Assembly (NCBI GenBank): GCA_964520615.1
Contig: CAZFNL010000137.1
Span: 152,917-216,916 of the forward strand
DNA: 64,000 nt
Direction: 5' to 3'
Source of the DNA: JAMCUI01 sp964520615
GTDB lineage: Bacteria; Patescibacteriota; Microgenomatia; 2-02-FULL-39-11
The position numbers and the translations under genes were made by a program. How positions within the stretch are numbered: the stretch's first letter is position 1; each line of letters starts with the position of its first letter. The notes under the pieces were generated by a model. It saw only the letters and a program-made list of their open reading frames with translations. It did no database searches and had not been told where the DNA came from. Shown piece by piece: positions 44,958 to 53,602 of the stretch.

Positions 44958-45821
44958 TATTACCTCCCAAGCCGTTTGAGAAAACGGCTTGTGATTGTCC
45001 CAAAGGCCTTTGGGGTCTTTGAGACACTAAGAACTTGACTTTGTCTGCCTCCCTCATCCGGCGCCGGAGCTACAGACACAATGATCCCGGGATTGCAGAG
45101 AGCAAAAAGCCTCTCTGAATAGGCTAATATTTTTGACCTCCTCAGCCTATACTTTGATTAACCCCAAGATACCGGAAAACTGTAAATAAGAGCTATAAAA
45201 ACTACCAACCAGTCTTATTCACATTTTTCCGGCATCAAGAGGATTTCCCTGAAAACTATGTCTGTAAATTTTAACAACCAATTTTTTATTGCCCTTCTCC
45301 GGCAAAGCCGGATCAGGACAATTTTGCGTAATTCCAAAATTTACATTTTGGAAACGCAATATTGCGTTTCTGGTTTTTAAGGTGCGATTCCGATGAAACA
45401 TCGGAATAGTTGATAGTTAATAGTTTATGGTTGGCAGTTGCACTTCACTGCGTTTGGTGTAAACAACTGCGCCAAAAACTAAAACTTCCAACTTTTCAGT
45501 CTTTGAGAGTCTGCAATCGCGATAGACTGCTTATCTTCCAGACTGACTCGGGCTTAAACCCAAGATGAAAAGAAATTGTTGTGGCGGGTTATGATCACAC
45601 GTCACCCATAACCAATTTCCCTTCATCCTGGATATAATCTCTATTTAATTGTCAATACAGCTCTTACAAAAATATCCTCTCGCCTGTCGGAGGGGAGGAA
45701 ACCTTTTACTCCATCCCGTTCCGGGCAGAACAAGAAAAGAGGACAAATTATTTTAGTTAGCAGTTGATGGTTGGCCGTTGATGGTTCTTTTATTATGTTT
45801 CTAACTACTAACCACTAACTA
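44958..45821. other. 864-bp gene-free region
   Basis: Contains the hairpin cluster and, near 45408-45440 and 45754-45830, TAGTTGATGGTTGG-type low-complexity repeats. The only reading frames are short, hairpin-derived and unsupported. Confidence 0.6.
44969..45613. repeat. cluster of perfect hairpins and palindromes
   Basis: At least ten perfect structures in about 645 bp: AAGCCGTTT stem (44969-44990), CCCAAAGGCCTTTGGG (44999-45014), GTCT/AGAC (45016-45026), TCCGGCGCCGGA (45057-45068), ATCCCGGGAT (45084-45093), ATAGGCT/AGCCTAT (45119-45150), an imperfect 20-bp arm pair (45172-45191/45213-45232), TCCGGC stem (45298-45312), TTCCAAAAT stem (45332-45353), GAAACGCAATATTGCGTTTC (45351-45370), ATTCCGATG stem (45387-45407) and GGTTATG/CATAACC (45587-45613). 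No gene is needed to explain them. Confidence 0.7.
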
Positions 45822-45830
45822 TTAACTAGT
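45754..45830. repeat. low-complexity TTAGTAGTTGG-type repeat
   Basis: Imperfect units of TTAGT, GTTGG and ACTAACCACTAACT. The right end encodes the last codons (VTS-stop) of the DUF11 gene. Related sequence lies at 46574-46626 and 46998-47032. Confidence 0.55.
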
Positions 45831-46490
45831 TACCGCTTTTTTTCTCAGATACAAACCTGATACAAGCGCTGATCCCAAACCGGCTAGTGACAATAACCAA
45901 TGTTCGGGTCCGGCTTTAGGAGCGCTAGTGACAGTGATCTGTTTTTCTATACAAAACTGGCTTTCATCGTGGTCACTCTCTCCACCTGATGCGGCATCAA
46001 CCGTATTTACCAAACAAACTACATTTTTATCAGACGGCAGGACTGCCGGGTGTACCGTCCTGACTTTTACTTCATACTGCTGGTCGGTACCTCCGGCAAG
46101 ATTGTTTACCGTGAATGTTAAAACCCTTGAATTGCTATCATAACTGCCTGGACCCGACATAAAGTCCACATAGGACGGTAAAGCGTCTTTTACCGTGACG
46201 GTATCCAGTGTCTGGTCGCCGGAATTTTGTACATCGATATGGAAAGTGACTACCTGTTCAGGACGATATTTGGGGTCTGCCGGACCCAGGTTGTCCACAA
46301 AAACCCCTGTTGCAGGATTTTGTACAGTCTTGTTTACCAAAACCTGTCCGACCCGCGGACACTGTACTCCTCCACCGTAAACTGGAGTACAACCTGTGCC
46401 GTATGCGCCGTCAGCAAAAATTGACTGGGGTAAAAATAAAGTTACCGAAAATAAGGTCAAAAAAAATACTGCCTGTTTCAGACTTTTCAT
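45822..46490 (-). CDS. secreted DUF11-domain surface protein
   Basis: 222 residues: signal peptide (1-26, ending SIFA), Cys-containing N-terminus, a DUF11 domain (about 75-165, DVQNSGDQTLDTVTVKDALP), then a C-terminal PKAGPEHWLLSLAGL hydrophobic helix and RKK tail resembling a sorting signal without LPXTG. Strong AGGAG ribosome site. Expressed from the consensus promoter at 46530-46558. Confidence 0.85.
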   Translation of the reverse strand: MKSLKQAVFFLTLFSVTLFLPQSIFADGAYGTGCTPVYGGGVQCPRVGQVLVNKTVQNPATGVFVDNLGPADPKYRPEQVVTFHIDVQNSGDQTLDTVTVKDALPSYVDFMSGPGSYDSNSRVLTFTVNNLAGGTDQQYEVKVRTVHPAVLPSDKNVVCLVNTVDAASGGESDHDESQFCIEKQITVTSAPKAGPEHWLLSLAGLGSALVSGLYLRKKAVTS

Positions 46491-46529
46491 AAAACTCCTT
46501 TTTTTGGGCAGATTAATAAGTTGCGGGGG

Positions 46530-46558
46530 ATTATATCACGCTAAAAAGTAGTTGTCAA
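46530..46558 (-). promoter_or_regulatory. consensus sigma-70 promoter of the DUF11 gene
   Basis: TTGACA (46553-46558), 17-bp spacer, TATAAT (46530-46535): an exact consensus. Start expected near 46523, about 33 nt before the ATG. Confidence 0.78.
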
Positions 46559-46573
46559 GTACTATAGGTCAAA

Positions 46574-46626
46574 ATTAGTTAGTGGTTGGTCGTTGGTGGT
46601 TGATAGTTAGAATTTATAGTTGTTAG
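46574..46626. repeat. low-complexity repeat upstream of the S23 gene
   Basis: TTAGTTAGTGGTTGG-type units, roughly the reverse complement of the tract at 46998-47032, so the S23 gene is flanked by loosely inverted copies. Confidence 0.5.
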
Positions 46627-46654
46627 AAATAAAAAGTTATTCTAATATACGACT

Positions 46655-47035
46655 ATGGGAAAGATTACAAAACTGGGTGATATTGAAGTCTATAAAGAGG
46701 CTTTAACCTTAACTTCAGAGATTTATGCGCTTACAAGGAGCTACAAATTAAGAAAGGATTTTGCGTTAGTCGATCAGGTACGACGCGCATCAATTTCAAT
46801 TGCGGCAAATATAGCAGAAGGGTATGGCAGGAAATCCAAAGGTGATTTCTGCCGATTTCTTTCCATATCCTTAGGTTCAGTAAATGAAGTCATCACATAT
46901 CTTGATTTTATAAGCTTTGAATATAAACTCGATACAAAACTGCTAACTGAAAAATTCAATAAACTGGCCAGCAGAGTCGCTTCATTTCGCAAATATTTAA
47001 CTACTAACTACAAACTACCAACTGCTAACCAATAA
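46655..47035 (+). CDS. four-helix-bundle (S23/IVP) protein
   Basis: 126 residues: LGDIEVYKEALTLTSEIY, DFALVDQVRRASISIAANIAEGYGR and FLSISLGSVNEVITYLDF are typical of the S23 family first described in 23S rRNA intervening sequences. The final residues (TTNYKLPTANQ) are encoded by the low-complexity repeat. Function of the family is unknown; the genes behave as cassettes. Confidence 0.88.
   Translation: MGKITKLGDIEVYKEALTLTSEIYALTRSYKLRKDFALVDQVRRASISIAANIAEGYGRKSKGDFCRFLSISLGSVNEVITYLDFISFEYKLDTKLLTEKFNKLASRVASFRKYLTTNYKLPTANQ
46998..47032. repeat. low-complexity repeat at the 3' end of the S23 gene
   Basis: ACTACTAACTAC-type units that form the last S23 codons. Complementary in pattern to the tract at 46574-46626. 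Confidence 0.5.
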
Positions 47036-47038
47036 ATT

Positions 47039-48274
47039 ATGAAACCGAAGTACCATCCTTTTTTAGCCTTACAATTCCGAGATTTCAGACTATTGTGGCT
47101 GGGGATGCTCATATCCAGAATAGGATCTGAAATGCAGGTGGTTGCCCTAAACTGGCAGATTTATCTTATCACCGGTTCCGCTCTTTCCCTTGGACTTATA
47201 GGGTTATCAAGATTTTTACCGATTATCTTTTTTTCACTGGCGGGAGGAATGATAGCGGATATCGCGGACCGAAAAAAACTGATGATTGCGGCACAAACCG
47301 TATCTATGGCCACCGCTTTTATTTTCGCGATCACCACGTTTACCCACAATATCAGTCCCCTCCTCATCTATTTTCTCCTGGCGATAAACTCCATTGCTAC
47401 TTCTTTTGAGACTCCCGCACGCCAGTCACTAGTACCCGCGCTCGTGCCTGAAAAATATTTCATCAACGCTGTCAGTCTCAATACCATCATGTGGCAATCA
47501 GCCATGGTAATTGGCCCTACTATTGCGGGATTTATTATCGCTTTACACGGAGTCGGCGCGGTTTACACTCTCAATGCCTTTTCTTTTCTGGCGGTAATTT
47601 TTTCCCTTTTTGCCATATGTCCTCCGAAATCACCCCGGCCAATCAAGGTTGACTTTAATCTTGATACTGTAAGAGATGGAATAAGATTTGTCAAAAACAC
47701 TCCCATTATCTATTCCACTATGCTTTTGGACTTTTTTGCCACATTTTTTGCCTCAGCCACTGTCCTTTTGCCAATATTTGCCAAAGATATACTCAAAGTC
47801 GGACCCCAAGGGATGGGCATACTTTATGCGTCTGCCTCAATAGGAGCAGTTACCGCCGGTCTCTTTGTCTCCTCTTTGGGCCACATAAAACACCAGGGGA
47901 AAATACTACTTTTAGCAGTTTCAGTTTATGGCCTGGCCACGATTCTTTTTGGCATATCAAAATCATTTTATCTCTCGATACTATTCCTCTTTCTGACCGG
48001 AGCAGGCGACGTCATCAGTACAATAATAAGAAATACGATTAGACAACTGGCTACACCTGACCATATAAGAGGCAGAATGGTTTCAATTAATATGATATTT
48101 TTTATGGGCGGGCCGCAGCTGGGTGAAACAGAAGCCGGAATTACGGCAGCGATGCTGGGCGCTCCTCTCTCTGTCGTCCTGGGAGGAGCGGGAACTCTGA
48201 CCGCAGTGGGGCTTTTAGCTTTGCTTATTCCAAAACTGAGAAATTATCAGGGAGATGAGTTAATTACAAAATAG
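47039..48274 (+). CDS. MFS exporter (MFS_3/EntS-like)
   Basis: 411 residues with 12 expected helices. LGMLISRIGSEMQVVALNWQIY in helix 1, the A-like motif GGMIADIADRKKL, and FETPARQSLVPALVP are those of MFS_3 transporters such as enterobactin exporter EntS. Substrate unknown; its neighbour pair (PLP enzyme and ATP-grasp) could make a small product to export (inference). Confidence 0.85.
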   Translation: MKPKYHPFLALQFRDFRLLWLGMLISRIGSEMQVVALNWQIYLITGSALSLGLIGLSRFLPIIFFSLAGGMIADIADRKKLMIAAQTVSMATAFIFAITTFTHNISPLLIYFLLAINSIATSFETPARQSLVPALVPEKYFINAVSLNTIMWQSAMVIGPTIAGFIIALHGVGAVYTLNAFSFLAVIFSLFAICPPKSPRPIKVDFNLDTVRDGIRFVKNTPIIYSTMLLDFFATFFASATVLLPIFAKDILKVGPQGMGILYASASIGAVTAGLFVSSLGHIKHQGKILLLAVSVYGLATILFGISKSFYLSILFLFLTGAGDVISTIIRNTIRQLATPDHIRGRMVSINMIFFMGGPQLGETEAGITAAMLGAPLSVVLGGAGTLTAVGLLALLIPKLRNYQGDELITK

Positions 48275-48344
48275 TAAAAAAGTGGCGGGCGGTGTGCTAA
48301 AAACAGATAGATGTAATTCATTAGTTGATAATTGTTATTAGTAT

Positions 48345-49853
48345 ATGCCTGATTCTGAAAAAGAAAAATTAATTCTTGAAGAGTCTGTCTATGACCTCCG
48401 GGAGGATTTTGAAGAATTGGAGTATATTGCCCGGTCCGGAATAACTCAACTGAATAGATTTGAACTAAAGCTGAAACAAGTTAGAAAATCCATTATCCCC
48501 GAGATACTAATTGACACAAAGGATAATGTTAATCTTCTTCTCTCTCAATATAATAATCTCCTTCAAAGTTTATCTACCGCCAAAAAAGACCTAAATAAAG
48601 CAAATAAAAGTCAGAAAGCTATATTTGAGGCTTCTTTTCATAAAAGAGTCAACTTTGAAAAATTAAGGACCCTTTATAACCAAACCGCTGCAGCCCTTAC
48701 AAGTCTTGACTGGCAATCTCCCACCGCTTCCCACACGCTTTTCTCCCAGGCAGGAAGCCAAACCGGCAAAATAAAAGCCACTCTGGTTGATTACAAGCGT
48801 GACGCACATCTTGATGAAGCGGAATATGAGAAGAAATTCCTTAATCAATATATCGATTCTATGATAAAAATAGGCATAAATACCTACATGACCGCCAGCG
48901 GGATGGCAGCTTTCACCACCATTCTGAACTTTCTTCTGGGAGAAAAAAAAGTTTATGGAAAATTGCTTTTAGGAAGATCATCCTACTTCCAATATAAGGA
49001 TATACTGTTGAAACTATTAAATAACAAAATTATAGAATTTGATGAAACTGACACAGAGAAATTAAAAGCGTTAATCAATAAGATCAGGCCATCCGCCATA
49101 TTTATCGACTCGCTTTGCAATGCTAAAAATATACCTGTTCCGGATATGAAAAGGTTGATGGATTATCTGCAAAAAAGATGCAACTGGGAGTTGTTTCTTG
49201 TCATTGACAATACCTGCCTTGCTACATCCTGCCAACCGTTTGACCTCCTTTCCCCTCTAAAAAGAAATATCGGCCTCATCGTCTTTGAAAGCCTGATGAA
49301 ATACCACCATTTCGGCCTGGATAGGATAACAGGCGGTATAATTGCCGCAAGAGGAAAAGATATTGGTAAACTTTATGACTGGAGGAAAAACTCCGGCACC
49401 AACATCACTGATATGGGAGTTTATCAATTCCCTATTCCCCACCGGAAAATGCTGGACAGGCGGCTGAGGAGATTCTCAAGAAACGCCAGCATATTGACCC
49501 AAAAACTTCAACAATTTATAGACACTACAAACGGTAAATATGTAAATTCGATAATATGCCCTGCCCAAAAACCTACATTTACAGGTAGTTTTTTCAATAT
49601 CGGCTTCACTAAACCTGATATCAAATTGTATAAACATTTTATCAAAAGCGTCATGGAAGAAACCAAAAGGGCAAAAGCGGAACTTCACCATGGAACAAGT
49701 TTTGGCCTTAATCACACCAGAATTTACCTTACTTCCTACTGGACCAGGTATGGCGATCCTTTTGTCCGTATCTCAGTTGGTACCGAAAACCGGCTGGAGA
49801 TGGAAAAAATATTGCATGTATTTAAGGAAGTAATCAGAAAGATGAATGATTAA
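48345..49853 (+). CDS. PLP-dependent enzyme, Cys/Met-metabolism type, with helical N-terminus
   Basis: 502 residues. The first ~145 are helical/coiled-coil and unrelated to the enzyme fold. The fold-type I domain has TASGMAAFTTIL (phosphate cup), D288 in VIDNT, and the Schiff-base lysine K319 in FESLMKYHHFGLDR. Resembles cystathionine gamma-synthase-group enzymes but with altered motifs, so the reaction is uncertain. Precedes the ATP-grasp gene by 74 bp. Confidence 0.8.
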   Translation: MPDSEKEKLILEESVYDLREDFEELEYIARSGITQLNRFELKLKQVRKSIIPEILIDTKDNVNLLLSQYNNLLQSLSTAKKDLNKANKSQKAIFEASFHKRVNFEKLRTLYNQTAAALTSLDWQSPTASHTLFSQAGSQTGKIKATLVDYKRDAHLDEAEYEKKFLNQYIDSMIKIGINTYMTASGMAAFTTILNFLLGEKKVYGKLLLGRSSYFQYKDILLKLLNNKIIEFDETDTEKLKALINKIRPSAIFIDSLCNAKNIPVPDMKRLMDYLQKRCNWELFLVIDNTCLATSCQPFDLLSPLKRNIGLIVFESLMKYHHFGLDRITGGIIAARGKDIGKLYDWRKNSGTNITDMGVYQFPIPHRKMLDRRLRRFSRNASILTQKLQQFIDTTNGKYVNSIICPAQKPTFTGSFFNIGFTKPDIKLYKHFIKSVMEETKRAKAELHHGTSFGLNHTRIYLTSYWTRYGDPFVRISVGTENRLEMEKILHVFKEVIRKMND

Positions 49854-49927
49854 TACAAGCTAAATCTCAAAGCTCAAATCAAAATGTAATTAGCGTAAAT
49901 CTTGCAATCGAACATTTGAGATAAAAA

Positions 49928-50785
49928 ATGAAATCCGTTGCTCTTGTCACCTGGAAAGGTTATCCAAAACTATTTGACGGTGACAAACTGCTCATTGAAC
50001 CGTTTCAAAAAAGCGGGTTTGCTCCTGCAGCTATTGCGTGGGATAAGAAAGGTATTGACTGGACCGATTTTGATATTGTGATTCTGCGCTCAACCTGGGA
50101 TTACCATACAAGACTGAAGGAATTCTATAATTGGATCGATCAGTGTATTGAGAAAAAGGTAAACCTTTGGAATCCTCCGGAAATAATCAGGTGGAATACT
50201 GATAAAAGGTACCTTTTTGATCTGCAGAAAATGGGCATCCATATTGTACCTACACTTTTGTGTACCAAAGATTCTATTGATGACGCCAGAAATAATGCAA
50301 TTTTAGCCGGATGGAAAAATATCATCATCAAACCAATTCATGGAGCCTCAAGCTATAAAACACTTAGGATAAATACTGCTGAATTTACTACTGGTAGTCC
50401 TTCTTTTACGAATCTGTCTTCAAAAGAAAACTTATTGATACAACCATTTATGGAAGAGATTATGACTGAAGGCGAATACTCTTTTGTCTTCATCAACAAA
50501 GAATATAGTCACGCCGTCTTAAAGGTTCCCCGAAAAAACGAATTCCGTTCCCAGAGGGAATTTGGCGGAAAGGAAATTGCGGTCAATCCGACTCAATCAC
50601 TTATTTTTCAAGCACAAAAAGTACTCGATCACATTCCTTCTACTCTTTTATACGCACGGGTAGACGGAATCAATATAAAAGAACAATTCCATCTGATGGA
50701 ACTTGAACTGACCGAGCCGTATCTCTTTTTTGAGAAAAAAGAAGGTTCGGCACAAAAGTTTGTCAAGGCCGCCATCGGTTTATAG
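49928..50785 (+). CDS. ATP-grasp ligase, RimK/DcsG-like
   Basis: 285 residues: an N-terminal domain with ILRSTWDYHTR, the ATP-grasp core with NIIIKPIHGASSYKT and LLIQPFMEEIMTEGEYSFVFI, and the end ELELTEPYLFF. This pattern is that of the prokaryotic glutathione-synthetase/cycloserine-ligase (DcsG-like) group. Probable amino-acid ligase partner of the PLP enzyme upstream. Last 6 nt overlap the convergent SHOCT gene. Confidence 0.85.
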   Translation: MKSVALVTWKGYPKLFDGDKLLIEPFQKSGFAPAAIAWDKKGIDWTDFDIVILRSTWDYHTRLKEFYNWIDQCIEKKVNLWNPPEIIRWNTDKRYLFDLQKMGIHIVPTLLCTKDSIDDARNNAILAGWKNIIIKPIHGASSYKTLRINTAEFTTGSPSFTNLSSKENLLIQPFMEEIMTEGEYSFVFINKEYSHAVLKVPRKNEFRSQREFGGKEIAVNPTQSLIFQAQKVLDHIPSTLLYARVDGINIKEQFHLMELELTEPYLFFEKKEGSAQKFVKAAIGL

Positions 50786-51040
50786 CAGATCCTTTTTCAT
50801 ATCCTGGAATTGTCTTTTGGTGATTTCACCCTTGGCATAACGCTCACGCAAAATCTCAACCGCTGTATCCTCTTCTGTTTCTCTGTTATTTGCCTCTTCA
50901 CTTCCTGATTTATCCCCTTTATCATGAGAGCCAAGAAGGAGAACGAGTATTAATCCTGCCAGAAATACAATAAAAAGTATCCAGAAAAGTGAAGGAAAAC
51001 CCCAACCCATTCCCCCTCCATATCCATAATGCAACCACAT
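50780..51040 (-). CDS. SHOCT-domain membrane protein
   Basis: 86 residues from ATG 51040, which has AAGGTG upstream; a GTG three codons earlier is also possible. A Gly/aromatic N-terminus, one membrane helix (about 17-40), an acidic linker, then the SHOCT motif ILRERYAKGEITKRQFQDMKK (shortened here) at the C-terminus. Function unknown. Confidence 0.8.
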   Translation of the reverse strand: MWLHYGYGGGMGWGFPSLFWILFIVFLAGLILVLLLGSHDKGDKSGSEEANNRETEEDTAVEILRERYAKGEITKRQFQDMKKDLL

Positions 51041-51139
51041 ATTTGTCACCTTCTTTCTTGCTCCTGTAAATTAAAAACATACCCAATATATAACCGGAAG
51101 CTGAAAAATTGCTGAAAGAAAAGTTATTGTGGCGTAAAT

Positions 51140-51376
51140 TCAGAGTATTACAGTAACCGTATCATCTCTTATATGGCAGAGTCCCCGGTTGATCTCAAAT
51201 ATCTGACTCTCTCCTGAAACTTTCTCAAGCGTCATTTCTCCTTCATTTAGCAATATAAATGATTCCGCGTGCTGGGGTAAAATCTGGATTTGCCCTTGGG
51301 CTGTATTGGGAATAATAACACTTAAAACATTATCAAATATCCTATTTTCCTTTGCAGATACTATTTTACATTTCAT
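51140..51376 (-). CDS. atpC: ATP synthase epsilon subunit, beta domain only
   Basis: 78 residues matching the N-terminal beta-sandwich of epsilon (IIPNTAQGQIQILPQHAESF). The C-terminal helical hairpin, which normally inhibits ATP hydrolysis, is absent; usual length is 130-140. Overlaps atpD by 4 nt (ATGA). Confidence 0.85.
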   Translation of the reverse strand: MKCKIVSAKENRIFDNVLSVIIPNTAQGQIQILPQHAESFILLNEGEMTLEKVSGESQIFEINRGLCHIRDDTVTVIL

Positions 51377-52746
51377 AGATTTCCTCCTAAATCATCAGTT
51401 GATCCTATCATATAAAGACGTGATAACTCAGTATTGTCGAAATCCCCCTCCAATATCTTCTCGCATCCTTCAAGCGTCTTGACCAATGGTACATAAGATC
51501 CTTTCTTATCGTTAAATGAAGAAGTGACGAAAAATGGCTGGGTAAGGAAACGCTGCAGCCTTTCTGCACGCTGCGCGATAATTCTATCATCCCGTGATAA
51601 CTCACCCATGCCGAGAATGGCAATGATATGAGATAGATCCTGATACCTTTGGAATATCCGTTTTACTTCGGAGGCGATAGTGTAATGTTTTTCCCCGACA
51701 ATATCCTGGTCTAGGTTTAACGATGAAGATCTAAGTATATCAATTGCCGGATAAATCCCTTTCTCGGCCTGCTCGCGGGATAATACAAGTGATGTATCAA
51801 GATGGGAAAATATGGCAACCACCGCCGGATCAGTCAAATCATCAGCCGGTACGTAAACAGCCTGAACAGAAGTGATTGAACCTTTGGCCGTAGCCAAAAT
51901 CCTTTCTTCCAGATCGGAAAGATCAAGAGATAGCGTCGCCTGATATCCCAATTCTGAAGGTACTTTACCAAGTATTGCTCCTATTTCCATACCCGCCATG
52001 ACATAACGGAAAATATTATCTACAAAAAAAAGCATATTTTTGCGATAGATATCACGCAGATATTCAGCTGCGGTAATAGCAGAAAGTCCCACTCTTGCCC
52101 TGACACCCGGAGCTTTATCCATCTCACCAAAATAAAGTACTGTTTTATCCAAAACATTCAGGCGTTTAAGCGCAAGGTAAAGGTCATTGCCTTCCCTGAT
52201 CCTTTCACCAATCCCCGCAAACACAGAGTAGCCTATATCTTTCAAGGAAAAATTATGTATAAGTTCAGATATCAGGACTGTCTTGCCGACACCGGCTCCC
52301 CCAAAAAGCCCGATACTGTCTCCCTGGCGAAGCGGTGTCAAAAGGTCTATTGCTTTTATGCCAGTCTCCAGAATTTTTTCCTGCTGGTTATTGATATGTT
52401 CGTGACGAAAAGTTTTTTTATCACCGTATATGGACAATTTCGTTTCCGGGGAAAAAGGCTTACCGTCTATGGGATCACCGAAGACATTAAACATCCGTCC
52501 TAAAATATCCTTATTCAAACCGACAGTCAATTCCTCTCCTGTACCATATACCGCCTCACCTCTTTCTACACCTTCCAGGGAAGAAAGCCCGATTGCCCGT
52601 ACCACTTTAGGGCTTTTTACTTCTATCACTTCAAAATATCTGTTTTTATCTTTGTTATACAAAAGAGAGTGAATGGAAGGCATTTTCTGTGCGAAATATA
52701 CTTCTATCACGCCTCCTTTTATAGAGATAATTATCCCTTCTATCAT
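51373..52746 (-). CDS. atpD: ATP synthase beta subunit
   Basis: 457 residues. P-loop GGAGVGKT, GERIREGNDL and the DNIFR motif are intact. The DELSEED lever reads GELSRDD. Catalytic subunit of F1; overlaps both flanking genes by ATGA. Confidence 0.96.
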   Translation of the reverse strand: MIEGIIISIKGGVIEVYFAQKMPSIHSLLYNKDKNRYFEVIEVKSPKVVRAIGLSSLEGVERGEAVYGTGEELTVGLNKDILGRMFNVFGDPIDGKPFSPETKLSIYGDKKTFRHEHINNQQEKILETGIKAIDLLTPLRQGDSIGLFGGAGVGKTVLISELIHNFSLKDIGYSVFAGIGERIREGNDLYLALKRLNVLDKTVLYFGEMDKAPGVRARVGLSAITAAEYLRDIYRKNMLFFVDNIFRYVMAGMEIGAILGKVPSELGYQATLSLDLSDLEERILATAKGSITSVQAVYVPADDLTDPAVVAIFSHLDTSLVLSREQAEKGIYPAIDILRSSSLNLDQDIVGEKHYTIASEVKRIFQRYQDLSHIIAILGMGELSRDDRIIAQRAERLQRFLTQPFFVTSSFNDKKGSYVPLVKTLEGCEKILEGDFDNTELSRLYMIGSTDDLGGNL

Positions 52747-53600
52747 ATTGTTTTGTGTACTGAGAAACTTTCTAGTTGTTTTTGTGTAGCAATGGTACGT
52801 CTCTCCTTAAAATAAGATAACTTCAATTTCTTGATCATACTTTCAGTCTGCGAAAGAGCGTGTTCCATCGTAACAGTCCGGCTGGAAAGTTCTGACAATT
52901 TTGCCTCAATAATAATCCTATAAAAAGCTACTTGGATGTATTTTTTCAAAAGTATGGTAAATATCTCTCTTTTTGAAGGTTCAAAGATGGGAAATCCCAA
53001 CGACCAATTCTCGCCTGAACCATCGGCCAATTCCTGGGGTTTGAAATCAAATGGCAGAAAAGATATGATCTTGGGCGTCTGAACCGTAAGTGAAGTAAAT
53101 TCCGGATAGAGCATATCCACTTTCCTGAAGATTTCTGACTCAAATTGTGAAAAAACATAATCAGTTATTCCGTTTACCATCTCAGGATTCACTTCCTCAG
53201 GAATCCCCGGAAAAGACTTCGCTATCGCTATATTGCTCTCTGAAATAAGACTTTTGCCTTTCTCTCCTACTGTAATCAAAAAGGAATACCCTGCTTTCTC
53301 CTCTAAAAACTTCTCCACTATATTGTGGAACAAATCTCCCACTAATCCCTTATCCGAAGTAAGGATAATCAGTGCATTTTTCCCCCCGCTGTGACCGGAA
53401 ATAAAAGGGTGATTCCCGGCTTCATATTGAAGCAACCTTCTCATTGTAAAAGATATTGCCTCACTGTACTTTTCAAGCGAAGTAAAATCATTGGAAAGAA
53501 AGCGTATATAAGAAGCAGCAATCTTTTCCGCAGCTTTAACTGTCTCCCCAACATCAGTGAACCCATCCATCTTTTTTCTGTATTCGATAACGCCTTTCAT
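52743..53600 (-). CDS. atpG: ATP synthase gamma subunit
   Basis: 285 residues: an N-terminal helix (KMDGFTDVGETVKAAEKIA), a central Rossmann-like part (LIILTSDKGLVGDL), and a C-terminal helix (SRTVTMEHALSQTESMIKKL). The rotor shaft of F1. Confidence 0.93.
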   Translation of the reverse strand: MKGVIEYRKKMDGFTDVGETVKAAEKIAASYIRFLSNDFTSLEKYSEAISFTMRRLLQYEAGNHPFISGHSGGKNALIILTSDKGLVGDLFHNIVEKFLEEKAGYSFLITVGEKGKSLISESNIAIAKSFPGIPEEVNPEMVNGITDYVFSQFESEIFRKVDMLYPEFTSLTVQTPKIISFLPFDFKPQELADGSGENWSLGFPIFEPSKREIFTILLKKYIQVAFYRIIIEAKLSELSSRTVTMEHALSQTESMIKKLKLSYFKERRTIATQKQLESFSVHKTI

Positions 53601-53602
53601 AT

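Noticed and set aside
45219..45401. 60-codon minus-strand reading frame
   Set aside because: Made largely of hairpin arms and lacking a ribosome site; it looks like structure, not a gene.
45600..47040. CRISPR array from the repeated tracts
   Set aside because: Units are imperfect, vary in length and lack regular spacers; no cas genes in the window.
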